DNA of 64,000 nt from JAJDOD01 sp039024895 (GTDB lineage Bacteria; Pseudomonadota; Alphaproteobacteria; Rhodobacterales; Rhodobacteraceae). Positions 1 to 8,863 of this stretch are shown piece after piece (within the stretch, counting starts at the first letter, position 1; the number at the start of each line of letters is the position of its first letter). Below the pieces are notes generated by a model. It saw only the letters and a list, made by a program, of their open reading frames with translations, made no database searches and was not told where the DNA came from. A program made the position numbers and the translations under genes. The stretch covers positions 12,818 to 76,817 of the forward strand of contig JBCCPJ010000015.1 of NCBI GenBank assembly GCA_039024895.1, in the 5' to 3' direction.

Positions 1-661
1 GGTCTGCGTTCTGGATCATATCATCAATACTGCCTGCCATCATCGAATATGCGACGCCAATCGACATGGTCACCTTGATCGGAGCGGTGAGACGTTCATT
101 AAAAACCACGAAGCCGCGGCACAGGCGTTCCCCGATCTGATCGACTTCAAGACTGTCACAATCGGGAAGAAACAGGCCGAATTCTTCCCCGCCGATACGC
201 GCGACCAGATCAGTTTTTCTGACGTTGCGCTTGAGGTGATTGGCCATCTCCTTGAGCACTTCGTCCCCCGCCGCGTGGCCATAGCGATCATTTACATATT
301 TAAAGTGATCGACATCGATGGCGAGAAATGCGCCTTGCTCGACTTCTTCTAGGGCAAGGATAAAACCGCGCCTGTTGAGCAAGCCGGTTAACCCATCGGT
401 CATGGCAATTTGCCTCATGTCCTCCAGGCTGTCGGCGGTATGTTTAAGGGCCCATAGGATGATTAAAATCGGCGCAGCGACCCCGGCCAAAATACCGGCA
501 AACTCAAGGGCGGACGGGGTGTGACGCCCAAAGCCATAGTGGCTTATGAGGAAAACGAAAAACGCGATTTCACTGGCAAGCAAGGTGCGCGCTATGAAAC
601 CCAACCACCCGCGCGGGATGAGTGCCTGGCTTATCCATGCGCGTGTCGTCTTCCGGAACAT
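1..661 (-). CDS. membrane-anchored GGDEF diguanylate cyclase (3' end outside window)
   Basis: Makes the second messenger cyclic di-GMP from two GTP. The first 220 residues are visible. Two hydrophobic segments (about 20-40 and 52-70) should anchor it in the inner membrane. The GGDEF domain begins near residue 85 with MTDGLTGLLNRRGF. The active-site signature is GGEEF at 157-161. An RxxD product-inhibition site (148-151) sits exactly five residues before it, so the enzyme should be active and feedback-controlled. The ATG at 661 is the only reasonable start, because an in-frame TGA lies ten codons upstream. The frame is open to the window edge. The input signal is unknown: no periplasmic sensor domain is seen, only a very short loop between the two helices. 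Confidence 0.9.
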   Translation of the reverse strand, partial: MFRKTTRAWISQALIPRGWLGFIARTLLASEIAFFVFLISHYGFGRHTPSALEFAGILAGVAAPILIILWALKHTADSLEDMRQIAMTDGLTGLLNRRGFILALEEVEQGAFLAIDVDHFKYVNDRYGHAAGDEVLKEMANHLKRNVRKTDLVARIGGEEFGLFLPDCDSLEVDQIGERLCRGFVVFNERLTAPIKVTMSIGVAYSMMAGSIDDMIQNAD

Positions 662-802
662 GGCGACGACATACTCGCTTAGCCCTAATCAGTACTTAAA
701 TCCGCATGTCACGCTCAAAAAGGCGCCCGCCTCGCTGGCAGAGTGCGCGCGCGGCGCAGAAACTCTCAAAGCAAGTCGTAGAACGGCAAAACCAGCGACC
801 GG

Positions 803-1582
803 TCAGGCTGCTAACTCGATCCAGACGGGCACATGGTCGGACGGCTTTTCACGCCCTCTCACTTCGGCTTCTATCCAGCAATTGGTTAACAGATCGGCGG
901 CTTGCGGCGTCAAAAGGTGGTGGTCGATCCGAATGCCATCATTCCGGTCATAGGCCCCGCGCTGATAGTCCCAAAATGAGTATTGTCCGGGGGACGGGTT
1001 CACCGCGCGAAAAGCCTCCGTAAAGCCCAAGTTGAGGATATTCCGAAACGCCGTCCTGCTCTCCGGGCGGGCGAGGGCATCTTCGCGCCAGGCATCGGGG
1101 CGAGCCGCGTCATCATCCTGCGGTATGATGTTGTAGTCGCCGCATACCACCGCCGTCTCTTCCGTCGCGAGCAACGCTTCGGCGCGCGCTTTCAGGCGCT
1201 CCATCCAAGCAAGCTTGTAGTCGTATTTGGGTCCGGGGGCAGGGTTGCCGTTCGGTAGGTATAACCCGCAGACCCGCACCGCTTTATCGCCCATAACAGT
1301 TGCTTCGATCCAGCGCGCTTGTTCGTCGCTCTCATCTCCAGGCAAGCCGCGCGATACATCCTCAAGCGGGAGTTTCGACAGTAGCGCAACGCCGTTGAAG
1401 CTCTTCTGACCGTGAGTTTCAACGATGTAGCCAAGGTCTTCGAAATGCTCGCGCGGGAAGGCCTCATCGACCGACTTGATTTCCTGCAGCACAGCCACAT
1501 CCGGCGCGCTGTCTTGTAACCAATTGGTCAAAGCCTCGAACCTTGCCTTGATGCCGTTGATGTTGAACGTCGCAATTTTCAT
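803..1582 (-). CDS. xthA: exodeoxyribonuclease III
   Basis: AP endonuclease and 3'-5' exonuclease that cuts DNA at abasic sites in base excision repair. The 259 residues match the usual length of the ExoIII/Xth family. Family landmarks are MKIATFNINGIKAR at the N-terminus, the metal-binding Glu in LQEIKS (E34), GDYNIIP in the middle, the RIDHHL stretch, and the catalytic C-terminal SDHVPVW. It is followed on the same strand by the diguanylate cyclase gene, with a 141-base gap in which I see no clear terminator. It lies 39 bases downstream of the SpoIIAA-like gene, so the two may be co-transcribed. Nothing unusual is seen in the coding sequence. Confidence 0.95.
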   Translation of the reverse strand: MKIATFNINGIKARFEALTNWLQDSAPDVAVLQEIKSVDEAFPREHFEDLGYIVETHGQKSFNGVALLSKLPLEDVSRGLPGDESDEQARWIEATVMGDKAVRVCGLYLPNGNPAPGPKYDYKLAWMERLKARAEALLATEETAVVCGDYNIIPQDDDAARPDAWREDALARPESRTAFRNILNLGFTEAFRAVNPSPGQYSFWDYQRGAYDRNDGIRIDHHLLTPQAADLLTNCWIEAEVRGREKPSDHVPVWIELAA

Positions 1583-1621
1583 ACCGCAACGCGTAACATC
1601 GGTTTCTGGGGAAGGAAATGC

Positions 1622-1993
1622 TCAGGCCGCATCCAAAAGCCAGGCTTCTGCCGCAGCGCGGTCCGTCAGCTCGAAACTCTCGATGGTAAGACCCGGGATC
1701 AGCTTCCCCTCCACCTCCGCCGCCGTACGAAGCCATGTCTGATCGGAAAGGACGGCGACCTTACCAATCTTGCGAATGCTGCTGAGGAGCTTTGGAATAT
1801 ACCTGAACTCAACGCCAATGGCCTTTAGCGATGGCAATTCGAACCCGCGGATAACATAAAGAAAGTCGGTCTTCTTCCCATTGTTTAGGCTGGCAAGAAA
1901 GCCCTCAAGACCGCGATGCATTTCATCCGAACTGATCGGACCGGAAATGGAAAGTTCCTGAAAACCTTTCGGGTTCGCATTGATTTTGAACAT
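1622..1993 (-). CDS. SpoIIAA-like / STAS-related small protein
   Basis: A 123-residue cytoplasmic protein of the SpoIIAA-like (DUF3478) type, often met in marine alphaproteobacteria. The fold is suggested by a predicted beta-strand start (MFKINANPKGFQELSISGPIS), a middle stretch with LYVIRGFELPSLKAIGVEFRY, and the final helix ELTDRAAAEAWLLDAA. These proteins have the fold of anti-sigma-factor antagonists but usually lack a known partner kinase. No anti-sigma gene is nearby. It sits between erpA (32 bases upstream) and xthA (39 bases downstream) on the same strand, so it is probably part of a short transcription unit. Its function is not known. Confidence 0.75.
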   Translation of the reverse strand: MFKINANPKGFQELSISGPISSDEMHRGLEGFLASLNNGKKTDFLYVIRGFELPSLKAIGVEFRYIPKLLSSIRKIGKVAVLSDQTWLRTAAEVEGKLIPGLTIESFELTDRAAAEAWLLDAA

Positions 1994-2025
1994 CTGTCCC
2001 TCCGTTTCAAGCGAAGGTTATGTTT

Positions 2026-2358
2026 TCACATCGAAAAGCTCGTGCCACAGCCGCAACTCGAACTCGCATTCGGATTCTCGATAACGAAACGCGCGCCAAT
2101 GATCTCTTCCGAAAAATCGATAACCGCGTTAGCCAGAAAGGGCAGTGACACTTCGTCGACGACAACCTTTTGCCCTTCGCCTTCAAGGATAAGATCGCCA
2201 TCGGCCGGGTCATCCAAATCGATGTTGTACTGAAAACCGGAGCATCCGCCGCCCTCTACGGCTACACGCAGCGCTTTCGGTGCTTCGGCATCGGCGTTTA
2301 TCTCCGCCAAACGCTCAAAAGCACGTGGGGTCACTTGAGGCGGAATTTGCAAGTCCAT
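2026..2358 (-). CDS. erpA: iron-sulfur cluster insertion protein ErpA
   Basis: A-type carrier that receives Fe-S clusters and hands them to target enzymes. The 110 residues carry the three invariant ligand cysteines of the HesB/IscA/ErpA family: C39 in GGGCSGFQY, and C102 and C104 in SSSCGCG near the C-terminus. The N-terminal IPPQVTPRAFERL is typical of alphaproteobacterial ErpA. Its start is 80 bases from the divergent dgt-like gene, so the promoters of both must lie in 2359-2437. The dgt-like neighbour next to erpA is a common arrangement in Rhodobacterales. ErpA fits the many Fe-S proteins encoded in this window (FnrL, CcoG, HemN, NasA), though this is only context. Confidence 0.93.
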   Translation of the reverse strand: MDLQIPPQVTPRAFERLAEINADAEAPKALRVAVEGGGCSGFQYNIDLDDPADGDLILEGEGQKVVVDEVSLPFLANAVIDFSEEIIGARFVIENPNASSSCGCGTSFSM

Positions 2359-2437
2359 GGGCCGTACTCCGGCGTTTCAATTCGCTGTCATCCAACATAT
2401 ATGGGGCAAAGCACAGGCGGACAAGACGGGCAGGAAC

Positions 2438-3607
2438 ATGACAGCCGCTTACGCATCGGCACCCGAGGACAGTCGGGGGCGTCTCTATCCCGAGGACGAA
2501 AGCACGTTTCGGTCCTGCTTTCAGCGTGATCGCGACCGGATCATCCATTCCAGCGCTTTTCGGCGTCTGAAGCATAAAACCCAAGTGTTCATAGAGCATG
2601 AGGGCGACTATTTTCGGACCCGTCTGACACATTCGATCGAAGTTGCGCAGGTGGCTCGAACAATCGCCGGCGCGCTTGGGCTCAATGCGGAACTGACAGA
2701 GGCCGTGGCCTTGGCCCATGACCTGGGTCATCCGCCCTTCGGTCACACCGGAGAAGATGCGCTTGCCGAAGCCATGGCGCCGTTCGGGGGTTTTGACCAT
2801 AACGCACAGGCGCTGCGAATAGTGACCGACCTTGAACGCCACTACGCGCAGTTTGACGGATTGAACTTAAGCTGGGAAACCCTTGAGGGTATTGCAAAAC
2901 ATAATGGCCCCGTCACTGCCGAGCGCCCTTGGGCATTGATGGCGTACCAGGCAAAGCAGGACCTGGAGCTTGAGACCTATGCCAGCGCGGAAGCGCAGGT
3001 CGCTGCCATTGCCGATGATGTTGCCTATAATCACCACGACTTGCACGATGGGCTTCGTGCAGAGCTGTTCTCATCGGATGAATTGGCGGCGCTGCCGATC
3101 CTCAAAGATTGTTTCCAAAAAGTCGACAAACTGTATCCCGGCCTGAACTATTACCGACGGCGGCATGAAGCGTTGCGGCGCTTTTTCGGCATTCTGGTCG
3201 AAGATGTGATTGCCGTGGCCAAGGAGCGTCTGGCGGGCATCCAGCCTGATACTACGAACGATATCCGCCATGCCGGTTTTCAGATCATCCGCTTTTCACA
3301 GCCTGTGTTTGAAGACCTCAAGGAGATACGCGCCTTCTTGTTCGCACGGATGTATCGCGCGCCAACCGTTATCGTCATGCGCCAGAAAGTGACGCAGGTA
3401 GTCCGCGATTTGTTTCCGTTTTTCCTCGGGAACCCGGAAAACTTGCCAAAGCAATGGCGCAAGGACGTGGAGGAAGTCCAATCGGAAACGGAATTGGCCC
3501 GCCTCGTCTCCGATTACATCTCAGGCATGACTGACCGCTTTGCAATCCAGTGCCACGCGCGTTTCATCGGCGACACCGGTGCAGGGCAGGTCAGCTTCGA
3601 ACAGTAA
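2438..3607 (+). CDS. dgt: deoxyguanosinetriphosphate triphosphohydrolase-like protein
   Basis: Hydrolyses dNTPs to deoxynucleoside and triphosphate and so affects the nucleotide pool. The 389 residues match the type 2 dGTPase-like family. The HD-superfamily metal site is visible: H65 in RTRLTHSIEVAQ, the H94-D95 pair in ALAHDLGHPPFGH, and a later Asp in AIADDVAYNHHDL. HSSAFRRLKHKTQVF near residue 37 is also characteristic. An upstream in-frame ATG at 2357 would add 27 unconserved residues and overlap the erpA start. The ATG at 2438 places the conserved PEDSRGRLYPE start correctly. The gene ends 17 bases before the convergent secreted-protein gene. Confidence 0.9.
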   Translation: MTAAYASAPEDSRGRLYPEDESTFRSCFQRDRDRIIHSSAFRRLKHKTQVFIEHEGDYFRTRLTHSIEVAQVARTIAGALGLNAELTEAVALAHDLGHPPFGHTGEDALAEAMAPFGGFDHNAQALRIVTDLERHYAQFDGLNLSWETLEGIAKHNGPVTAERPWALMAYQAKQDLELETYASAEAQVAAIADDVAYNHHDLHDGLRAELFSSDELAALPILKDCFQKVDKLYPGLNYYRRRHEALRRFFGILVEDVIAVAKERLAGIQPDTTNDIRHAGFQIIRFSQPVFEDLKEIRAFLFARMYRAPTVIVMRQKVTQVVRDLFPFFLGNPENLPKQWRKDVEEVQSETELARLVSDYISGMTDRFAIQCHARFIGDTGAGQVSFEQ

Positions 3608-3623
3608 GCGCTTTTGATGTGAG

Positions 3624-4250
3624 CTATGCGCCAAGGTTCGGAATGTCGTCTTCGTTCGCCTTAGGTCGCGGCACGCCAAGCGCCGCTGCAAGGGCATCAA
3701 GTTCCAGGTTGGGGTCGCCGGACGCCTCGACCAAACGCGCCTCAATATCCTGGACCAAAGCAGTGAAGGGTTTGTCTGCAAGGGCCGTCGACAGGGCGGC
3801 TTTTTCCGCCTTCGACAAAGGGGCATCAGACGTCGCTTTCCCGGCCAGTTTAAACAGCGCCAGTGCACCCAAGTCCCCGGAGAAGTCGCCCGCTTCGATC
3901 CGCGCAGCCAAAAGTTCGGCGTTTGCGGCAAGCGTCCGGAAGTCAGTTCCCTCTGCTGTCTCTGCGAGCATGGGGGCGGACAGGGCATCTTGTGTCGGAT
4001 TGCGACGGGCTCGTTTGCCCCGGTTCTGAGTTGTGACGACGTTCTCCGATTTTGCGGTGCTGCGGCTGACGCGACGGCTTTTGCTTTGGGCGCTTGTCGA
4101 TTTTGCGACTGTGTCGCCGGAGGCGTCATGCCGCGCTTCCGCACGCGATTTGCTGCTGGATGCGTCCGCCAGCACGGTTCCATCTGCGGGGAAAGCCTGT
4201 GTGGCGGTGAGGATGAAGGCGAGGGATAGCAGGGAGGTAAATCGGCGCAC
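3624..4250 (-). CDS. secreted Ala-rich protein of unknown function
   Basis: I do not recognise a family. The 208-residue product starts with a Sec-type signal peptide (MRRFTSLLSLAFILTATQAFPADG, cleavage probably near residue 20-22). A Ser/Lys/Arg-rich low-complexity linker follows (about 30-85). The C-terminal half (about 95-200) is Ala/Leu/Glu-rich and predicted helical, with DFRTLAANAELLAARIEAGDF and LVEASGDPNLELDALAAALGV. It should be periplasmic. It is convergent with the dgt-like gene and 120 bases downstream (on the - strand) of the end of the cyclic-nucleotide-binding fusion gene. The A+T-rich gap 4251-4370 probably holds its promoter. No cysteine or enzymatic motif is seen. Confidence 0.7.
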   Translation of the reverse strand: MRRFTSLLSLAFILTATQAFPADGTVLADASSSKSRAEARHDASGDTVAKSTSAQSKSRRVSRSTAKSENVVTTQNRGKRARRNPTQDALSAPMLAETAEGTDFRTLAANAELLAARIEAGDFSGDLGALALFKLAGKATSDAPLSKAEKAALSTALADKPFTALVQDIEARLVEASGDPNLELDALAAALGVPRPKANEDDIPNLGA

Positions 4251-4370
4251 CAGGTGAACTCCACTTCATTAAAATCTGAATTGTGATCAGCCTTTCAGCA
4301 CAAATGGACAAAATTTAGGCGACTTATAAACAATTGGATCCGCCCTTATCGCCCAGGCCAATTGTTGCGC

Positions 4371-5972
4371 CTATTCAGCGTTCACATGTGCCCAAACATG
4401 GGAAATCACGACCGATCCTTCACCGACCGAAGACGCCACTCGCTTGACCGAGCCCGCCCGCACGTCGCCGACCGCAAAAATGCCTGGCTCGGAGGTTTCA
4501 AAGCCGGAGCGGCCGCCCACGTCGCGCCCGGTCAACACGAAGCCTTTGGGGTCAAGGTCAACGCAGCCGGAGAGCCAATCTGTGTTTGGGGCCGCTCCCA
4601 CCATCACAAACACTCCGTTTGTTTCAATCTGGCGTGACGTAGCCCCTTGCGAGACCGTGATCCCTTCCAGCCGTTCATCGCCGTGCAAATGGCTCATCTG
4701 CGACCCGTAATGAATTGTAATTGAGGGGTCTTTTTCCAACCGGCCGCTCAGGTAATCCGACATGGACGCCGCCAGCGAGTTTGATCGTACCAGCACGTGG
4801 ACATGGGGCGTGGAGCGGCTAAGGAACATCGCTGCCTGACCGGCAGAGTTGCCGCCTCCGATGACAACTGCGTCCTTCTGGCGGCAATATCTGGCTTCCA
4901 CATCCGTCGCCGCATAGTAAATGCCATTACTTTCAAAGTTCTCAAGCCGGTCGAGGGGCAAGCGCCGGTATTGGACGCCTGTCGCGACAACGATGGTGCG
5001 TGCGCAAACCTGGGCACCATCGTCCAGTTCGACGCAAAAGAGTCCGTCCGCTTGCCGGGTTAGACTGCAAGCGCTGCGTGGCACGGCGAAACGAATACCA
5101 AACTTCATCGCCTGAACCTCCCCACGCCAGCAAAGATCGGCCCCAGAAATGCCGGTTGGAAATCCCATATAGTTTTCGATCCGGCTTGATGTGCCCGCTT
5201 GACCGCCAATGGCATGGCTATCGATGACCAATGCGCTCAACCCCTCCGCCCCGGCATAAACAGCCGCTGCAACGCCAGAGGGGCCGCTTCCCACAATCAA
5301 CACATCAAAAATCTCATCGCCTATGGCTCTATCGAGACCAATGAGCCTCGCGATGCTGCGCGGCGTCGGTTCCGTGATCTTTTTTCGACCCAAATAGACG
5401 CCCGGCACTTTGCCCGTGACGTCGCAATAGGTCTCTCGTTCCGGATCATCGATGTCGAGGGTGCGCACAGGGATGCGGTTTCGCCCGGCAAAAGCGGCGA
5501 TGGCGCGCAAATTGCTATCTTGATCCGCGCCGAGGATTGTCAGACCGGCGCGGTTAGATTCCAGCAAGCGACGCCGCCGCCCCGCCAATACCGTCACGAT
5601 AATATCTGACATTTCAGGAACTTCGGACATGACCTGCAACAGGTCATCGCGCTTTACCCAAATCACCCGCGTGCGTTCGACGGCACGCGATCCCAGCAGA
5701 GCCATGCCGCCCGAAAGAAGCGAGATCTCCCCGCCAAACTGCGTTGGCCCGAGGGTTGCGCCATCGCCGTATCGCTTGCCCGACACGGGGTCGACCGCTT
5801 CGACCTCACCTTCAAGGATGTAAAAGAACGTGTCCGCTTCTTCGCCAAAACTCGCCAACATCTCGCCGGGCTTAAAGATGCGTTCGGCGCCGATGCGCCG
5901 AAGCCGGTTCACATGGGCGTCGTGGAGCGGGGTGCGCGTCATGGTCGCGATATCGACGGCAAGAGATTCCAA
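4371..5972 (-). CDS. cyclic-nucleotide-binding domain fused to thioredoxin-reductase-like flavoprotein
   Basis: Three parts in 533 residues. First is a Crp-like cyclic-nucleotide-binding domain (about 15-140, with FKPGEMLASFGEEADTFFYILEGEVEAV). Second is a short thioredoxin/glutaredoxin-like stretch (about 148-210, LTILGADQDSNLRAIAAF). Third is an FAD/NAD(P)H domain of the thioredoxin reductase type with GSGPSGVAAAVYA and GGGNSAGQAA nucleotide-binding loops and a GIFAVGDVR end motif. The redox-active CxxC of real thioredoxin reductases is replaced: the aligned site reads YYAATDVEARYC. The electron acceptor is therefore unknown. The start is probably the TTG at 5972, which has GGAGG at a good distance. 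ATG 5942 lacks a ribosome site, and the longer frame from 6059 would run almost into argS. Confidence 0.8.
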   Translation of the reverse strand: MESLAVDIATMTRTPLHDAHVNRLRRIGAERIFKPGEMLASFGEEADTFFYILEGEVEAVDPVSGKRYGDGATLGPTQFGGEISLLSGGMALLGSRAVERTRVIWVKRDDLLQVMSEVPEMSDIIVTVLAGRRRRLLESNRAGLTILGADQDSNLRAIAAFAGRNRIPVRTLDIDDPERETYCDVTGKVPGVYLGRKKITEPTPRSIARLIGLDRAIGDEIFDVLIVGSGPSGVAAAVYAGAEGLSALVIDSHAIGGQAGTSSRIENYMGFPTGISGADLCWRGEVQAMKFGIRFAVPRSACSLTRQADGLFCVELDDGAQVCARTIVVATGVQYRRLPLDRLENFESNGIYYAATDVEARYCRQKDAVVIGGGNSAGQAAMFLSRSTPHVHVLVRSNSLAASMSDYLSGRLEKDPSITIHYGSQMSHLHGDERLEGITVSQGATSRQIETNGVFVMVGAAPNTDWLSGCVDLDPKGFVLTGRDVGGRSGFETSEPGIFAVGDVRAGSVKRVASSVGEGSVVISHVWAHVNAE

Positions 5973-6061
5973 GGGCGTCCTCCGTTGTCGGGGGCGGGAG
6001 GTCGTTGACCTCGCTTCAGGTATTGTTAGACCGTCCCCCGTCATTCGCAAGGGGATCACCC

Positions 6062-7786
6062 ATGAACATCTTTGCCGATATCCGGACCAGCGTCATTGAA
6101 ACGCTCGACGCGCTTGTGGCTGAAGGCGAGCTCCCAGCAGCGCTTTCGTGGGCCAATGTAACCGTCGAGCCACCCCGCGACGCGACCCATGGCGATATGG
6201 CGACCAATGCGGCGATGGTGTTGGCGAAACCGGCCAATAAGAACCCGCGCCAGATTGCTGAGGTGCTCGCCGAACGGCTTGCGACTGATCGCCGGATCGC
6301 GGCTGTGGATGTGGCCGGTCCCGGGTTTCTGAACCTTCGCCTCGCGCCCGAAATCTGGCATGACGTCGTGGCCGAGGTCATCGATGCAGGCCACAGCTTC
6401 GGGCATTCCGGTGTCGGCGCTGGCGTAAAGGTGAACGTCGAGTACGTCTCCGCCAATCCAACCGGTCCCCTCCATGTGGGGCACACGCGGGGCGCCGTGT
6501 TCGGGGACGCGCTCGCGTCGTTGCTGGCCTATGCGGGCTATGACGTCACCCGCGAGTATTACATCAACGACGGCGGCGCGCAGGTGGATGTGCTCGCGCG
6601 GTCAGTCTATCTCCGTTACCTCGAAGCCCATGGGCAGGAGGTGGCCTTCGAAGACGGCACCTATCCCGGCGATTACCTCATATCTGTTGGCGAAGCCTTG
6701 AAGGCCAATTTCGGCGATCGCTTTCTCGACAAAGGCGAACAGTTCTGGCTGGAGGAAGTGCGGGAGTTCGCAACCGAGGCGATGATGGACCTGATCCGGC
6801 AGGATTTGGCACTTCTCGGCGTGAAGATGGACCACTTCTTTTCGGAGAAGTCGCTCTACGGCACCGGGCTGATCGAAGAGGCGATTGACCACCTTGATCG
6901 GAAGGGCCTGATTTATCGCGGCACGCTGGAGCCGCCGAAAGGGAAGGTGCCGGAAGACTGGGAGCCGCGGGAGCAAACGCTGTTCAAGTCGACCGCCCAC
7001 GGTGACGATGTGGATCGTCCCATTATGAAGTCCGATGGCTCTTGGACGTATTTCGCCCCCGACATCGCGTATCATTGGGATAAGATCAAACGCGAATACG
7101 ATGAATTGATTGATGTTTTTGGGGCCGACCATGGCGGCTACGTCAAGCGGATGAACGCGGCCGTGAGCGCGCTTTCGGATGGGCGCGTCCCCATTGGCAT
7201 CAAGCTGACCCAGCTTGTGAAGCTCTACAAGAACGGTGAGCCCTTCAAGATGTCGAAGCGGGCCGGGACTTTTGTCACCTTGAAAGATGTGGTGGAACAG
7301 GTCGGACCAGACGTCACGCGGTTTGTGATGTTGACCCGGAAGAACGACGCCCCCCTCGATTTCGACTTCGACAAAGTGACGGAGCAATCCAAGGATAATC
7401 CGGTCTTCTATGTCCAGTACGCCCATGCGCGTATCCGGTCGGTGATGCGGAAGGCGGAAGAGGCACGTCTCGACTGGTCCGACAACGCCAAGCTTGAGGA
7501 TGACGCCGAGTTCACGGTGGCCAAAAAGCTTGCAGAATGGCCGCGCCTTGTCGAGATTGCCGCGCGTAATCACGAGCCGCACCGGGTCGCATTCTACCTT
7601 TATGAGCTGGCCTCGGACTTCCACGCGCTGTGGAACAAGGGCAATGACAAACCGGAATTGCGCTTCATTCAGGAGGGCGATCCGCAAGCCACAGCGGCGA
7701 AAATCGCCCTACCGAGAGCCGTGGCCGTTGTTATTTCAAACGGATTGGGTATTCTAGGTGTGACACCGGTTGAGGAAATGCGCTAA
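6062..7786 (+). CDS. argS: arginyl-tRNA synthetase
   Basis: Class I synthetase that charges tRNA-Arg. The product is 574 residues, as expected. The HIGH-type motif is HVGHTRG (near residue 138) and the KMSKS loop is KMSKRAG (near 396). An N-terminal tRNA-binding domain (DIRTSVIETLDALVAEGELP) and a C-terminal anticodon-binding DALR domain (VQYAHARIRSVMRKAEE onward) are present. The ATG at 6062 follows AAGGGG, and in-frame codons further upstream are not family-like. Divergent from the cyclic-nucleotide-binding flavoprotein gene. Followed after 80 bases by the SPOR protein and nagZ, a conserved Rhodobacterales order (argS, SPOR, nagZ, scpA, scpB). Confidence 0.97.
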   Translation: MNIFADIRTSVIETLDALVAEGELPAALSWANVTVEPPRDATHGDMATNAAMVLAKPANKNPRQIAEVLAERLATDRRIAAVDVAGPGFLNLRLAPEIWHDVVAEVIDAGHSFGHSGVGAGVKVNVEYVSANPTGPLHVGHTRGAVFGDALASLLAYAGYDVTREYYINDGGAQVDVLARSVYLRYLEAHGQEVAFEDGTYPGDYLISVGEALKANFGDRFLDKGEQFWLEEVREFATEAMMDLIRQDLALLGVKMDHFFSEKSLYGTGLIEEAIDHLDRKGLIYRGTLEPPKGKVPEDWEPREQTLFKSTAHGDDVDRPIMKSDGSWTYFAPDIAYHWDKIKREYDELIDVFGADHGGYVKRMNAAVSALSDGRVPIGIKLTQLVKLYKNGEPFKMSKRAGTFVTLKDVVEQVGPDVTRFVMLTRKNDAPLDFDFDKVTEQSKDNPVFYVQYAHARIRSVMRKAEEARLDWSDNAKLEDDAEFTVAKKLAEWPRLVEIAARNHEPHRVAFYLYELASDFHALWNKGNDKPELRFIQEGDPQATAAKIALPRAVAVVISNGLGILGVTPVEEMR

Positions 7787-7866
7787 AAAACCAAGCATCC
7801 CGCCGATGTCATGAGAGCAGTGTTGACCGCCGGAAACACAACCGGTGGCGAATTGAGGCATGAAAA

Positions 7867-8862
7867 ATGGCGGCATTTAATTATGACGACTATGGCGCGT
7901 CCGATAATGGGGGTCGCCTTGCGGTTGCCCTTAACTGGGGCGGCGCCATTCTATCCCTGATCCTGATTGCAGGTCTTGCAACCTGGGGCTGGAAGCTTTG
8001 GGTGCGCGATGTGACCGGTGTCCCGGTGGTGCGCGCCTTGGAGGGGCCGATGCGTGTCGCCCCCGATGACCCCGGTGGGCTGGCAAGCGAGTACCAGGGC
8101 CTGACCGTTAATCGCATAGCGGAAAGTCGGGTCGAGGTGGAGCCTTCGGAACAAGTCGTGCTCGCACCCGCGCCCGCGACCCTGAACGAAGAGGAAGACC
8201 TGGCGATGGCGGAACTCCCTGCCGTTGCGCCGGAACCCGAGGCGGAGGCGGAACCGCTGATTGTCGTCAACGATCCGCCGCAGCCTCAAATTGGCACCGG
8301 TGAGCGCATTGTTTTGGCGGATGAAGGCGAAACGGCCCCCTTGATCACGATCGAAGAGCCAGAGGTCATGGCCGAGACCGCGGACGAGGTTTCCCCGTCC
8401 ACACCGGTTGCGTCGGCGACGGACCTTGCCGTTGCCGCAGCCCTTGCAGATGCGGGTTTGAAGCCTGAACCTGCGTCACTGAAAGTCGAAGCGGCGGCGA
8501 ATGTCCCCCTGGTGACACCGCGTCCCGCGATGCGGCCGTCAAACCTAAACACCGTCGCTCTTGCGGGCCCGCAGACGATACCCGGCGAGACGGACGTGGC
8601 ATCCCTGGCCAGCGGAACACGTCTTGTGCAGCTCGGTGCCTTCGGTAGCCCAGAGGTTGCGCGGAGCGAATGGTCGACCGTGGAAGCGCGCTATAGCGAT
8701 TACTTCGTTGGCAAATCGCGCGTGATCCAGCCCGTTGATACGGGCGGACGGGAGTTTTACCGCCTGCGTGTGGCCGGTTTCGATGATTTGGCCGACGCGC
8801 GCCGGTTCTGTGCGGTGATCGTGGCTGACGGGACGAACTGTATCCCGGTTATCCACCAATAA
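7867..8862 (+). CDS. SPOR domain-containing inner-membrane protein
   Basis: A bitopic protein likely to bind denuded peptidoglycan at the septum or pole. Residues 1-20 are cytoplasmic. A single membrane helix lies at about 22-44 (LNWGGAILSLILIAGLATWGWKLWV). A long acidic Pro/Ala/Glu-rich periplasmic linker covers about 90-250. The C-terminal SPOR domain (about 253-331) shows GTRLVQLGAFGSPEVARSEW and FYRLRVAGFDDLADARRFC. The 331-residue size is typical. The ATG at 7867 follows TTGAGG. The stop codon lies one base before the GTG start of nagZ, so the two are translationally coupled. A cell-envelope role fits the neighbouring peptidoglycan recycling gene. Confidence 0.9.
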   Translation: MAAFNYDDYGASDNGGRLAVALNWGGAILSLILIAGLATWGWKLWVRDVTGVPVVRALEGPMRVAPDDPGGLASEYQGLTVNRIAESRVEVEPSEQVVLAPAPATLNEEEDLAMAELPAVAPEPEAEAEPLIVVNDPPQPQIGTGERIVLADEGETAPLITIEEPEVMAETADEVSPSTPVASATDLAVAAALADAGLKPEPASLKVEAAANVPLVTPRPAMRPSNLNTVALAGPQTIPGETDVASLASGTRLVQLGAFGSPEVARSEWSTVEARYSDYFVGKSRVIQPVDTGGREFYRLRVAGFDDLADARRFCAVIVADGTNCIPVIHQ

Positions 8863-8863
8863 C

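Noticed and set aside
662..802. Possible small RNA or terminator between the GGDEF gene and xthA
   Set aside because: No stem with T-run and no conserved RNA motif could be recognised.
6602..7687. Open frame of about 360 codons on the - strand
   Set aside because: It is wholly opposite argS, whose motifs are intact; the translated residues fit no family and the codon pattern is that of an antisense frame in GC-rich DNA.
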